In this document: in pieces, positions 29,619 to 39,243 of the stretch
Numbering within the stretch: the first letter of the stretch is position 1
Layout: every line of letters starts with the position of its first letter
Assembly (NCBI RefSeq): GCF_001945665.1
Contig: NZ_CP015780.1
Coordinates: 1-64,000 of the forward strand
DNA: 64,000 bases
DNA from: Borreliella mayonii
GTDB lineage: Bacteria > Spirochaetota > Spirochaetia > Borreliales > Borreliaceae
Reading direction: 5' to 3'
Notes under the pieces: generated by a model
What the model was told of the DNA's origin: nothing
What the model saw: the letters and a program-made list of their open reading frames with translations, nothing else
The model's database searches: none
Program-made: the position numbers and the translations under genes

Positions 29619-30599
29619 TTAAATAAATCCTACTCTAGAAAATGGAAGATATATTATTAAGGTCCTTCCAAGCACCTTATTCTTATTGATTACTCCAAAA
29701 AACCGACCATCATGAGAATTGTCTCTATTGTCTCCAATTGGCAAAATATATCCGTAAGGAACATAAATACCGTAATCCCTTATTATAGCTTTTTCTATAT
29801 AATAATCAACATAGGGCATAAAAGCAGATAAATACTTATATTCCAATCTTTCAAATTCAAACCTATCAATCATTCTAACATCAAAAAATGAGAAATCGGG
29901 AGTGCTACTTAAATTTATATTTAGCTGACTCAAAGCAACAAACATAGCAAAATCACCATAAATCCCATAGTCCTCATTTGCCACAATTTTTTTAATTTTA
30001 AAATTTTTATCAACTAAATCCCAATAAGAATCTTCTAAAATAAAATTTTCTTCGCCTTCTCTTTTAATATAAGCTTTGCCGTTATTAAATCTAACAATTT
30101 TACCATCTGCAAACGCACCTCTTTTAACAAGAAATCTAACATTAGGATTGCCATATTCATCTCTATCAAGATCAACAAAAGATAACGTTAGCATGTAAAG
30201 TATTCTTTGAAAGATATCAAAAAAAACACCCTTTGATTTATACTCTGGATTTTCAAAAATAATAATATCGGATTCTTCTGGGGCTTTAAACCCATTAATC
30301 TTAAATAACCCTGGTAAAAGTTCAGGACCGTAAGAAAATTTATCTACAAATAAAAAATCTCCTATTTGAAGAGTATTTTCCATTGAACCTGATGGTATTT
30401 TATAAGCTTGAACAAAATACTGATTTATTACCAATACAAAAATTGCCGCCGCTACAAAATCAAACAAAAAGTTAAGAAAAAATCCTCGTTTCTTTGCCCT
30501 TAATTTGCAAAAATATTTCTTTCTTTTTCTATATGTCAAGTATCTCTCAACAATGCATACCAAAAAAGATGCAAATTTATCCAATCTTCTTAAATACAT
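29619..30599 (-). CDS. lepB: Signal peptidase I
   Basis: A 326-residue type I signal peptidase cleaving Sec signal peptides on the outer face of the inner membrane. One membrane helix (about residues 42-66) precedes the Ser box IPSGSMENTL. FLVKRGAFADG holds the catalytic Lys and LPIGDNRDNSHDGRFFG is the C-terminal box. An insertion between the boxes makes it longer than typical Gram-positive enzymes. It is followed after one base by the second, divergent signal peptidase. Confidence 0.92.
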   Translation of the reverse strand: MYLRRLDKFASFLVCIVERYLTYRKRKKYFCKLRAKKRGFFLNFLFDFVAAAIFVLVINQYFVQAYKIPSGSMENTLQIGDFLFVDKFSYGPELLPGLFKINGFKAPEESDIIIFENPEYKSKGVFFDIFQRILYMLTLSFVDLDRDEYGNPNVRFLVKRGAFADGKIVRFNNGKAYIKREGEENFILEDSYWDLVDKNFKIKKIVANEDYGIYGDFAMFVALSQLNINLSSTPDFSFFDVRMIDRFEFERLEYKYLSAFMPYVDYYIEKAIIRDYGIYVPYGYILPIGDNRDNSHDGRFFGVINKNKVLGRTLIIYLPFSRVGFI

Positions 30600-30632
30600 A
30601 ATCTAACCTCAAGAATTAAATCATACAAAATA

Positions 30633-30662
30633 TTGACACTTATTTAAATACTTTTCTATACT
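30633..30662 (+). promoter_or_regulatory. Strong promoter giving a nearly leaderless mRNA
   Basis: A consensus -35 TTGACA (30633-30638) and -10 TATACT (30657-30662) are 18 bases apart. The predicted start near 30669 is one base before the ATG at 30670, leaving no room for a Shine-Dalgarno site. Confidence 0.65.
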
Positions 30663-30669
30663 TTAAAAG

Positions 30670-32133
30670 ATGAAAGAAGTTGATGAGAATTCAAATATTG
30701 AGCTTTTTGAAGTTAAATTAAAGCCAATTCTAGGAATATCACCTAAAGTTTACATATTTCTTACAACAATAATACTACTTTTAAGTTTAGTATCAATTTT
30801 AATAATCATACCTAAGTTTAAAAATCCAGGAGCATATTTAAAAATAAATTCCAATATTGCAAACACCTACATATATTTAAACGAAAAATATATCGGCAGA
30901 ACTCCACTTAATAAATATATAAATACCACTGAAGGAATTATTAGAGCAAAAAGGATGGGATTTAAAACCTACGAACAAAAGATAAAAATTCACAACAAAT
31001 TTTTTGGAAACTATAGCTTACAAATAAACTTAGAACTGATTGATCCTGAAAAGATCATTAAACAAAGACAAAAAGAGCTCTCTATAATGGTAAAAATAAA
31101 AGATATTAATGAAAATACAAAATTAATTCCTGTATTTTCATTAATATCTAGCGAACTCAAAGAACATCCTAAATACATTAAAAAATTTCTAAAAGATTCC
31201 ATACCTTACTTAAATTCAATAGAAATGTTTAAAGATTTTCTAGATTCATACAAAGTCGTGTATTCAATAGACCAAGATAATAGCAATCAAGAAGAAATAT
31301 GGAACTCTTTAAAAACAAATTTTGACTTAGAAAGTAGAGCTATCTTTTGGTTTTTAGAAAATTTAAATAAAGATTTAAAAATGCTAACAAAAAATGAGCC
31401 TTGGGTGAAAACATTAGCCAAAACCCTAAACAATGAAAATATTCAATTAATTTCTAAAAATGAAAAAATCAATATAAAATTGCCTGGATTTCAAAAAATA
31501 AATTCAAATAAAATCGAAAAAATTCAAAATTATGAATTAGATTCAAAAAATATTTCACTAAAATCTACATATAATATAAAAGAATTTCTTATTCAAAAGC
31601 AAAATGTTACAAAATACGAGTATCAAGATTTTTTAAAAGAAAATCCAAAATGGACATTAAATAACAAAGAAAATTTAATCAAAGAACAACTTGTAGATGA
31701 AAATTATCTTAAAAATTTTAATCAAATAGGATTAAATGAAGCTATTACAGGAATATCTTATTTCTCAGCAATAGAATACGCCAACTGGTACTCTAAAAAA
31801 CTTCCCGAAGGATTCAAAGCAAGGCTGCCCATATCACAAGAATGGGAATTGTACCAAAAAGAACCAAACAAAAACCCATTAAATATTAATGAAATATCAA
31901 AAAAAGTTGGATTTTGGAATTTAATGCAAAACTCATCTTTTAATGATATCGCAATATTCAAAAATGAAAAAACTTTTTATAACGAAAATTCAAATTTTTA
32001 CTCATTGATAACAGAAATTAGAACATACTCTCATCAAAATAATAATTTACTCAATCCATCAATTAAAGCTTCTTTTTTGAAAAATTGGAGTTCTCCAAAC
32101 ATTGGTTTTAGGTTGATTGTATCAAAGGAATAG
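30670..32133 (+). CDS. PEGA and FGE-sulfatase domain membrane protein
   Basis: A 487-residue protein with a cytoplasmic N-terminus, a membrane helix (about residues 29-50) and a PEGA domain (about 55-115: ANTYIYLNEKYIGRTPLNK then RAKRMGFKTYEQKIKI). A long helical linker leads to a C-terminal formylglycine-generating-enzyme-like domain (about 305-487): QNVTKYEYQDFLKENPKW, GISYFSAIEYANWYSKKLPEGFKARLPISQEWELY and the ending SSPNIGFRLIV. No sulfatase partner is visible and catalytic cysteines are absent from the domain, so it is probably a carbohydrate-binding or structural module. The smpB gene follows 2 bases later. Confidence 0.72.
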   Translation: MKEVDENSNIELFEVKLKPILGISPKVYIFLTTIILLLSLVSILIIIPKFKNPGAYLKINSNIANTYIYLNEKYIGRTPLNKYINTTEGIIRAKRMGFKTYEQKIKIHNKFFGNYSLQINLELIDPEKIIKQRQKELSIMVKIKDINENTKLIPVFSLISSELKEHPKYIKKFLKDSIPYLNSIEMFKDFLDSYKVVYSIDQDNSNQEEIWNSLKTNFDLESRAIFWFLENLNKDLKMLTKNEPWVKTLAKTLNNENIQLISKNEKINIKLPGFQKINSNKIEKIQNYELDSKNISLKSTYNIKEFLIQKQNVTKYEYQDFLKENPKWTLNNKENLIKEQLVDENYLKNFNQIGLNEAITGISYFSAIEYANWYSKKLPEGFKARLPISQEWELYQKEPNKNPLNINEISKKVGFWNLMQNSSFNDIAIFKNEKTFYNENSNFYSLITEIRTYSHQNNNLLNPSIKASFLKNWSSPNIGFRLIVSKE

Positions 32134-32135
32134 AT

Positions 32136-32588
32136 TTGAACACAAACACTTTGCTTATTGAAAACAAAAAAGGAAAATTTAATTACTTTATTGAAGAGAA
32201 AATAAGTTGTGGAATAGTACTAAAAGGAACTGAAGTAAAATCAATAAAGGCAAAAAAAATATCATTTAACAATAGCTTTGCAAGCATAAAAAAAGAAGAA
32301 TTGTGGCTTGAAAACTTGCACGTATCAAAATACAAAGAAGGAAATATCTTTAATCATGATGAATTAAGGCCCAGAAAACTTCTAATCAAAAAAAAGGAAT
32401 TACAAAGGCTAAAAAAATTTATAGAAAAAGAAGGATATACTTTAATTCCTATTAGTTTTTATTTAAAAAAATCGATAATTAAAGTAGAAGTTGGAATATG
32501 TAAAGGTAAAAAATTGTATGACAAAAGAGAAATACTAAAACAAAAAAGCATAAAAAAGGATCTTAGTAGAGAAATAAAATACAAATAA
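32136..32588 (+). CDS. smpB: SsrA-binding protein SmpB
   Basis: A 150-residue partner of tmRNA in trans-translation, which rescues stalled ribosomes. It has the family segments NKKGKFNYFIEEKISCGIVLKGTEVKSIK and SFASIKKEELWLENLHVSKYKEGN, and a basic C-terminal tail. The start is TTG, supported by AAGGA about 7 bases upstream overlapping the end of the previous gene. Its RNA partner ssrA is in the same window at 47792-48150. Confidence 0.94.
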   Translation: MNTNTLLIENKKGKFNYFIEEKISCGIVLKGTEVKSIKAKKISFNNSFASIKKEELWLENLHVSKYKEGNIFNHDELRPRKLLIKKKELQRLKKFIEKEGYTLIPISFYLKKSIIKVEVGICKGKKLYDKREILKQKSIKKDLSREIKYK

Positions 32589-32608
32589 AAGCTTTAATTT
32601 TTAATTAC

Positions 32609-32648
32609 AATGAGTAATCACAATACAAAATTGCAATCACTCATTTTT
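32609..32648 (+). terminator. Likely terminator after smpB
   Basis: AATGAGT (32609-32615) pairs with ACTCATT (32639-32645), with possible inner CAAT/ATTG pairing, and the right arm runs into five T. It lies between the converging smpB and p13 genes. Confidence 0.5.
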
Positions 32649-32661
32649 ATAATAAATAAAA

Positions 32662-33201
32662 TTAATAGCTTTTTTTGAAAGACAGTTCAAAACCAAGAGC
32701 ACTGGCTTGACTCATACCAATATCAAAACTAGGCTCAAATCCTCCCAAAGCTACATTAAGGCTATTTTTTAGCTTTCTATTATAACTATTAGCAAATGTA
32801 AATGGAAGAATAATTTCTGTTAATCTTGTCACAGCCATAGTAACCACACCTGCTAACATAACTCCCTTACCCCAAGTCCATTGAAAAGCAGCTTTTTTAG
32901 CATTAATATCAAGAGCTTTGATATCTAAATAAGCTCCTGTAAGTATCAGCCCTATACCAATTGCATCAAATCCAAGAATAAGAGAACCTCCAAGAATATC
33001 TCCTTGAGCAAAGGAGCCTATTCCAAACCCTAAAAAAAGGTTCAATAAAAATGGCACAATAGGATCTTGTTTACCAGTTTCATAAACCAAAAGTTTTTCT
33101 CCAGCATTCATGCTAAACGCACTACTTTTAGAATCATTAGCTTGAGCAAAGCTAGAAAAAGCACAAAAGGTTGCCAAAACAAAAATTAAAAATTTATTCA
33201 T
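32662..33201 (-). CDS. p13: P13 channel-forming outer-membrane protein
   Basis: A 179-residue integral outer-membrane protein. It has a signal peptide (residues 1-19, SSFAQA) and then hydrophobic, largely helical segments such as IVPFLLNLFLGFGIGSFAQGDILGGSLILGFDAIG. From established work, B. burgdorferi P13 (BB0034) is a porin processed at its C-terminus by CtpA, which removes about 28 residues; that tail (ending SALGFELSFKKSY) is present here. Several residues differ from the B31 protein as I remember it. AGGGG sits 6-7 bases before the ATG. Confidence 0.92.
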   Translation of the reverse strand: MNKFLIFVLATFCAFSSFAQANDSKSSAFSMNAGEKLLVYETGKQDPIVPFLLNLFLGFGIGSFAQGDILGGSLILGFDAIGIGLILTGAYLDIKALDINAKKAAFQWTWGKGVMLAGVVTMAVTRLTEIILPFTFANSYNRKLKNSLNVALGGFEPSFDIGMSQASALGFELSFKKSY

Positions 33202-33268
33202 AAAAACCCCTTTATTAAAACTGGTACTATGGTAGCATATTAATTAAATTTAAAAAAGGTTTTTAAAA

Positions 33269-35149
33269 CTATTTAAATTTAACTTTTTTTAAATTGTTGT
33301 TTGAAATTCGCTTACCAATAGAGCTTCTTGATTTTACTATAAAATTAGAAATTTCAATTCTTTTAACAATGTCCTTATTTGTCGAAAATTCTACAAATTT
33401 GGGATTCAATGAAAAATCAACAAATTCATCATTTTCTCCTAAAAATTCATAAACTTTATCTGTAATAAATTTATCTATTTTAAATCTTTTAACATAATAA
33501 AAATTGTCAAGTTTGTTAAGATAAATTATTGAAAATATTTGATCTTTTGAATTATTTATATCATAAACTAAAGCACATACATTCTTTTTATCTATAAATG
33601 TCTTGTCTTCAACATTTTTAAGAACATAACTATTTTCCCTAAAAACCAATATTTTATCATAATAACTAGCATTTCCAATAAATTCACCATCAAAAAGACT
33701 GGTTCCTACAAAACCTTCTGCCAAGTTCAAATAAACTTTCATATTTTTTGTAGCTATTTCTTTTACATTCTTTGATTTGATCAAAGAAATTTTAGTCTTT
33801 CTTTGATGCTCTTTAGAATACTTTGCAAGCAATAAATCAATAAAGTTTATTGAATATCCTCTTATTGAAGAAATATTGCTATTTATATCCTTTAATTCTT
33901 TATTTAAAATTTTAATATCCTTGGAATTTTTATCAATATCAAAAAGACTTATTTTTCTAATTGGAATCTTAAGCAAATTTTCAACATCTTCTTTCAAAAC
34001 TTCCCTTGAAAAAGATTCTTTATACTTTAAAACCTCTGACAATATTATACTTACAATATTTTCTTCTTTAGAAATTGTTTCAAGAAGTTTATAAATCTTT
34101 TTTTCAATAAAAATTTGCTCCAGTGTTTTATAAAATATTTTTTCAAGAATCTTGCTTTTTTGCAATTCAAGTTCCATTTTTAAAATTTTTTGAAGATGAT
34201 CTGCATGAAACTTGATAAGATCTTTAATAGTATAAACAACAGGATATCTCTCGCTAAGCAACAATAAATTAACAGAAATTGATATCTGACAATTTGTATA
34301 ATGATACAACTTTTCAATTACTTCACTTGCATAAACACCCCGCGGCAAAGATAGTTCTATGGCCACATTTTCAGCAGTAAAGTCATTAATGCTTGAAACT
34401 TTAATATAATTTTTTCTAATCGCTTTCTCAATCGAAGATATCAAACTCTCAGTAGTCTCACCAAAAGGCAATTCCCTTATTACAATTGTTTTTTCATCTA
34501 TAGTTTCAATTTTAGCTCTAACTAAAACTTTACCGTTACCATCAGCATATTCATTAACATCAACTATTCCTCCTGTTGGAAAATCAGGATAAATATCGTA
34601 ACTCTCTCCAAGAAGCTCACTCTTTACTGCATTTAAAATCTCATTAAAATTGTGAGGCAAGATTTTAGCCGCCATTCCAACGGCAATCCCCTCACTTCCC
34701 TGAATTAAAATAACAGGAATTTTTGCAGGATAAAGCAAAGGTTCATTATTTCTTCCATCATAAGAAGGTTCATAAATTGTTATCTCTTTGCTGTAAAGAA
34801 CATCAAAAGCCAAAGGGGTTAATCTACATTCAATATATCTAGAAGCAGAAGCAGGATCACCTGTAAACAAATTACCAAAATTGCCCTGCTTTTCAATAAA
34901 TAGATCCTTGTTAGCAATATTAACAAGAGCCTCATAAATTGACGTATCGCCGTGAGGATGGTATTTCATTGTATTACCAACAACATTTGCAACTTTATGA
35001 AAATTACCATCATGCATTTCAAAAAGAGAATGTATAATTCTCCTTTGAACTGGTTTAAATCCATCAACAACACTAGCAATAGCACGATCTTTAATAACAT
35101 AAGATGAATATTGCAAAAAATTATCTTTAAGTACAGTTCTAATATCCAT
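33269..35149 (-). CDS. parC: DNA topoisomerase IV subunit A
   Basis: A 626-residue DNA breakage/reunion subunit that decatenates and relaxes DNA. It has the N-terminal VKDRAIASVVDGFKPVQRRI, YHPHGDTSIYEAL near residue 65 and the catalytic Tyr in SASRYIECRLTPL near 107. It is shorter than GyrA, which supports ParC. The ATG overlaps the parE stop (TAATG), so the two are coupled. In a linear chromosome its substrates include catenated arms and replicated telomere intermediates. Confidence 0.93.
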   Translation of the reverse strand: MDIRTVLKDNFLQYSSYVIKDRAIASVVDGFKPVQRRIIHSLFEMHDGNFHKVANVVGNTMKYHPHGDTSIYEALVNIANKDLFIEKQGNFGNLFTGDPASASRYIECRLTPLAFDVLYSKEITIYEPSYDGRNNEPLLYPAKIPVILIQGSEGIAVGMAAKILPHNFNEILNAVKSELLGESYDIYPDFPTGGIVDVNEYADGNGKVLVRAKIETIDEKTIVIRELPFGETTESLISSIEKAIRKNYIKVSSINDFTAENVAIELSLPRGVYASEVIEKLYHYTNCQISISVNLLLLSERYPVVYTIKDLIKFHADHLQKILKMELELQKSKILEKIFYKTLEQIFIEKKIYKLLETISKEENIVSIILSEVLKYKESFSREVLKEDVENLLKIPIRKISLFDIDKNSKDIKILNKELKDINSNISSIRGYSINFIDLLLAKYSKEHQRKTKISLIKSKNVKEIATKNMKVYLNLAEGFVGTSLFDGEFIGNASYYDKILVFRENSYVLKNVEDKTFIDKKNVCALVYDINNSKDQIFSIIYLNKLDNFYYVKRFKIDKFITDKVYEFLGENDEFVDFSLNPKFVEFSTNKDIVKRIEISNFIVKSRSSIGKRISNNNLKKVKFK

Positions 35150-36948
35150 TAAATCAAATTCTCCATAATAAAATTCCGCCTCTCAGGAGTATTTTGCCCC
35201 ATATAAAAACCCAATTTATCTTTTATTTCTTTAATATTAAAAAGGTCCACTTTTGTAAGCTTAATGCTATTAATATCAATGAAACCTTTAAATTCATTTG
35301 GAGAAATTTCGCCAAGGCCTTTAAACCTTGTTACCTCACATCCCCCCTTAAGCTCAAGAATGGCTTTTTGCTTTTCTTCCTCAGAATAACAATAGACCGT
35401 GATTTTTTTATTCCTAACCCTAAAAAGAGGAGTTTCTAAAATATACATATGACCATTTAAAATTAAATCTTCAAAAAAAGTCAAGAAAAAAGTTAACAAC
35501 AAATTTCTAATATGAAATCCATCAAAATCTGCATCGGTTGCTATTACAACCTTATTGTATCTTAAATTTTCAATTGATTCTTCAATGCCAAGAGCCACCA
35601 TCATATTATAAAGCTCTTCATTTTTGTATATCTCAGATTTGTTTTTTTCAAACATATTTTGAGGTTTTCCCCTAAGAGAAAATATAGCCTGAGTATAAAC
35701 ATCCCTACAAGACACCATTGAGCCTGTTGCAGAGTCCCCTTCTGTTAAGAAGATCATAGTTTGTTCTGACTGCTTACTGCTGTCGTTAAAATGAAATTTG
35801 CAATCCTTAAGTTTGGGGATTTTAAAAGATATTTTTTTTGCTCTCTCTCTTGCTTCTTTTCTTACACTACTTAGCTCTTTTCTAAGTCGTTCATTGTCAA
35901 CTACTTTTTTCTCAATCAATTTTGCAAGTATTTTATCTTTATATAAAATTTCAGAAATTATCTTCTGCACTTCCTTTGCAACATTGCCCCTAGTTTCAAC
36001 ATTTCCAAGCTTATTCTTAGTTTGGCTTTCAAATATTGGGTCTTTAATTTTAACAGAAAGAGTTGCAACAAGTCCCTCCCTAATATCTGTTGAGGAATAT
36101 GTTTTTTTAAGAAAATCGTTAATAGCTCTTACAAAGCCTTCTCTAAAACCAGTCTGATGGGTGCCTCCATCGTTGGTATATTGCCCATTAACAAATGAAA
36201 AATAAGTCTCACCATAATTATTTGTATGAGAAAAAGCAAATTCTAAAGTTTTACTAGAATAGTAAACAATATCATAAAGCAAATCATTAATTTTAATTTC
36301 TGAATTCAAAAAATCCAAAAGACCATTTTTAGATTCAAAAACTTGATCATTATAGTTTATTATAAGCCCTTTATTCAAACAAGCATAATGGAAAAATCTT
36401 CTCTTGAGAAAATCTTCACTGTAAGAATATCTTCCAAATATTTCTGAATCTGCTAAAAACTCAACATAAGTACCATCTTTATCAGAAGATTTTATTTCTC
36501 TAGATTCTAATAATTTTCCTTTAGAAAACAAAGCCTCAAAAGATTTGCCATTTCTTGTTGATCTTACTAGAAATTTTGAACTTAAGGCATTAACCGCCTT
36601 AGTTCCAACCCCATTAAGCCCTACAGAAAATTGAAAAACATCATCATTATACTTGGCTCCAGTATTAATAATTGAAACACTCTCAACAACTTTTCCAAGA
36701 GGAATTCCCCTTCCATAATCCCTAATAGAAATAAGATTATTTTCTTTTTTTATAAAAATTTCATTTCCGTAACCCATAATAAACTCATCAATTGAATTGT
36801 CTATTATCTCTTTAATTAAAATATAAATACCATCATCAATATTAGAGCCATCTCCTAAACGTCCAATATACATACCAGATCTTAATCTAATATGCTCAAG
36901 AGAAGATAGAGTGATTATTTTACTTTCATCATAATTTTGAGTCTTCAT
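35149..36948 (-). CDS. parE: DNA topoisomerase IV subunit B
   Basis: A 599-residue ATPase subunit. GHKL motifs are IKEIIDNSIDEF (near residue 43), DYGRGIP (near 75) and VGLNGVGTKAVNALS (near 108). The Toprim domain has TEGDSATGS (near 402) and DADFDGFHIRNLLL (near 490), and the C-terminal block is RFKGLGEISPNEF. It precedes and overlaps parC by one base, as usual for this pair. Confidence 0.94.
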   Translation of the reverse strand: MKTQNYDESKIITLSSLEHIRLRSGMYIGRLGDGSNIDDGIYILIKEIIDNSIDEFIMGYGNEIFIKKENNLISIRDYGRGIPLGKVVESVSIINTGAKYNDDVFQFSVGLNGVGTKAVNALSSKFLVRSTRNGKSFEALFSKGKLLESREIKSSDKDGTYVEFLADSEIFGRYSYSEDFLKRRFFHYACLNKGLIINYNDQVFESKNGLLDFLNSEIKINDLLYDIVYYSSKTLEFAFSHTNNYGETYFSFVNGQYTNDGGTHQTGFREGFVRAINDFLKKTYSSTDIREGLVATLSVKIKDPIFESQTKNKLGNVETRGNVAKEVQKIISEILYKDKILAKLIEKKVVDNERLRKELSSVRKEARERAKKISFKIPKLKDCKFHFNDSSKQSEQTMIFLTEGDSATGSMVSCRDVYTQAIFSLRGKPQNMFEKNKSEIYKNEELYNMMVALGIEESIENLRYNKVVIATDADFDGFHIRNLLLTFFLTFFEDLILNGHMYILETPLFRVRNKKITVYCYSEEEKQKAILELKGGCEVTRFKGLGEISPNEFKGFIDINSIKLTKVDLFNIKEIKDKLGFYMGQNTPERRNFIMENLI

Positions 36949-36968
36949 CTAAATCCTTGCTTTATAAA

Positions 36969-37706
36969 TTAAATTTTAATAGTTTCAAGCTTTTTAACTA
37001 TTTGATCTCTAATAATACTAGTGAGATTTTCTTTTTCATACTCACTTAATTTTAAAATATCTATTAAAGGATGGACATGAATATAAACAGATAGTCCAGA
37101 ATTAAAAATAATATTTTTAATAAAAAAGTTATTAGTATTATAAAGAGTAACAGGAAGAATTGATGTTCCTGTCTTTAATGCCATCTTAATTGAACCTTTT
37201 TTAAAAACCTTAGTATCCCCCCCTCTATTTCTAGTCCCTTCAGGGAAAATTCCAATAGATCTACCCTCTCTCATAACCTTTATTGCCTTAGCCTCAGCAA
37301 TAGCAGCAGATCTTATGCTCTTTCTATTAACAAAAATAACACCCATAACAATTAAAACAATATTCACAAAAGGAACCCTAAGCAAAGAATGTTTTGCCAA
37401 TATTACAAATGGGCTGGCAAAAGTATAAATAAAAATCAAAGGATCCATAGCCGCAATATGATTTCCCATTATTATTACATTGCTTTTTTTAGGAATATTC
37501 TCAGAACCTGTAACAATAATTTTAATTCCAGCAAGCCATAAGCTAATCTTAATGCAAGCTCGCATCATAATAAAACTAAATCTAACAACATAACGCTCGA
37601 GTAAAAAAATTTTACAAACCAAGTAAAAAGGAAATAAAAAAAAAATTAAAATTAACAAAAACAATAAAACATTAAAATAAGTTATAATACTTCTCAATAT
37701 TTTCAT
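36969..37706 (-). CDS. plsC: 1-acyl-sn-glycerol-3-phosphate acyltransferase
   Basis: A 245-residue membrane acyltransferase making phosphatidic acid. It has an N-terminal hydrophobic segment (about residues 8-30), the catalytic NHIAAMDPL (the HX4D motif, near 82) and the acceptor-binding FPEGTRNRGG (near 154). The codons for RGG form a G7 run. It lies 20 bases downstream of parE and 8 bases upstream-adjacent to a lipoprotein gene on the same strand. Confidence 0.92.
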   Translation of the reverse strand: MKILRSIITYFNVLLFLLILIFFLFPFYLVCKIFLLERYVVRFSFIMMRACIKISLWLAGIKIIVTGSENIPKKSNVIIMGNHIAAMDPLIFIYTFASPFVILAKHSLLRVPFVNIVLIVMGVIFVNRKSIRSAAIAEAKAIKVMREGRSIGIFPEGTRNRGGDTKVFKKGSIKMALKTGTSILPVTLYNTNNFFIKNIIFNSGLSVYIHVHPLIDILKLSEYEKENLTSIIRDQIVKKLETIKI

Positions 37707-37714
37707 AAAAACTA

Positions 37715-39238
37715 TTATCCTATTTTTTCTATTCGCTCAAGCTTTAATTTTTGTCCTTTAACTAAGCTTACATCATCTTTTAAAATTTTAATAGGATTCA
37801 AAATGATTGTAGAAAATTTTTGCTTTTGAACAACTCTTTCGCTATGCTCAAGAAAAAAAGATTCAACAAGCTTGTAACTACCCATATCAATTTCATATTC
37901 AAGAACAAAATTATTTTTTAAAGGAAAAATATTAAAAATACCATAATAAATTTTATTCTCATCAATATAAGTTAGATGGGGATAAGAAAAGTCATAAATT
38001 TTATCCTTATACACATAATTTCCACTAGGAATAAAATGAATATCATTATCCTTTTTTTTAACATTTAAGACATTCTCATCAAATCTCTTAAATGCGCCCG
38101 AAAATCCACTATTATCATAAGAATTTGTACTAGTGTCAATTTTGATTTCAATATTTTCTTTATCTACAATTTTTATCCAAAAGTTGTAAACTATCAAATC
38201 TGAAAAAAGAGACTTTGCGCTAATATTAAGAGTATTGTAAGCAGGTTTTGAAATATATTCAATCTTTGCAACTTCTTGAGAATTTTTTTTAAAAAGATTA
38301 ATTTCGCTTGATTGCCTTTCAAAAGACAAGAATAAAACTTCATCAATATCTTTGCTATGCTTTTTATTATAGTCATGAATATCATACCAAACCCCATGCA
38401 AAAATCTATAAACTTCATCTTTACTTAAATTCTTTAAAGTTTTATAAATATTATTATCAATTTTGCCAACTTTTTCACTCACAGAAGAAAGATAATATTT
38501 ACCTTGAACATGAGAATATTCATATTTTTCAATCTTGCTAATTATTAAATCTTCCCCCACTTTTTCATATTTTTCTAAAGAAATAGAATAGCTTTCTCTT
38601 GATCTGTTTTCTTCATAGGCTGAAGACCTTGCATACTTATTGATAAGAACAGTGCCATTAACTTTGTCAAAAAATATGGGCTTATAAGAAGACACATCAT
38701 TTAAAACAGATTTTTGAAAAACATACAAAACAGATTTATCTTTTAAAAATCCCTGAACAACTATATTAAAATCATAATCACCTGTAATATCTTCAAGATA
38801 CATGTTATAAGAATTTTTTGGGTCAATATCTATTTGAGTTTTAAAAAGAATAGTTCCAACTTTAATTTTAGGATCAAAGCCAATAATAAACAAATACGCA
38901 TTAAGATTTGAAAAATTTTGAGCCAAAACCACCTGTTCAAAATACACATCTAAATTTAAATTTTCCTGTTGAACTGCAAGAATTTTATACCCTTTTAAAT
39001 CTATAATATCTCCAAAAAAATCTTCCATTTTATTAACTTCTAAAACATTAGAATTTAAATTATCGATTTTGGAGGCAGATTTTACATCTTTGTTAAAAAC
39101 AATAAAATCTTTGCTTACTTTAGAACAAGCAAACAATATAAAAAAAAAGAATAAAAACAAAAATTTATAAAAATAATTATAAAATTGAATTAATTCTTTG
39201 CTCAGAAAAATTGCATTAGCAACCAAAACCTTTGCCAT
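37715..39238 (-). CDS. Hypothetical lipoprotein
   Basis: A 507-residue protein of unrecognised family. A long N-terminus leads to a very hydrophobic stretch ending in ILFACS, a plausible lipobox with Cys near residue 39, so the true start may be internal to the annotated one. The mature part is mixed beta and charged, with segments such as [25 protein letters not shown] that recall beta-propeller or sandwich folds. It lies between plsC and a PpiD-like gene, all closely spaced, which suggests an envelope operon. No catalytic motif was seen. Confidence 0.65.
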   Translation of the reverse strand: MAKVLVANAIFLSKELIQFYNYFYKFLFLFFFFILFACSKVSKDFIVFNKDVKSASKIDNLNSNVLEVNKMEDFFGDIIDLKGYKILAVQQENLNLDVYFEQVVLAQNFSNLNAYLFIIGFDPKIKVGTILFKTQIDIDPKNSYNMYLEDITGDYDFNIVVQGFLKDKSVLYVFQKSVLNDVSSYKPIFFDKVNGTVLINKYARSSAYEENRSRESYSISLEKYEKVGEDLIISKIEKYEYSHVQGKYYLSSVSEKVGKIDNNIYKTLKNLSKDEVYRFLHGVWYDIHDYNKKHSKDIDEVLFLSFERQSSEINLFKKNSQEVAKIEYISKPAYNTLNISAKSLFSDLIVYNFWIKIVDKENIEIKIDTSTNSYDNSGFSGAFKRFDENVLNVKKKDNDIHFIPSGNYVYKDKIYDFSYPHLTYIDENKIYYGIFNIFPLKNNFVLEYEIDMGSYKLVESFFLEHSERVVQKQKFSTIILNPIKILKDDVSLVKGQKLKLERIEKIG

Positions 39239-39243
39239 AATCC

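Noticed and set aside
35798-36157. Open frame of 119 codons on plus strand
   Set aside because: Antisense to parE with Leu/Ser-rich translation typical of complementary strands of Lys/Glu-rich genes.
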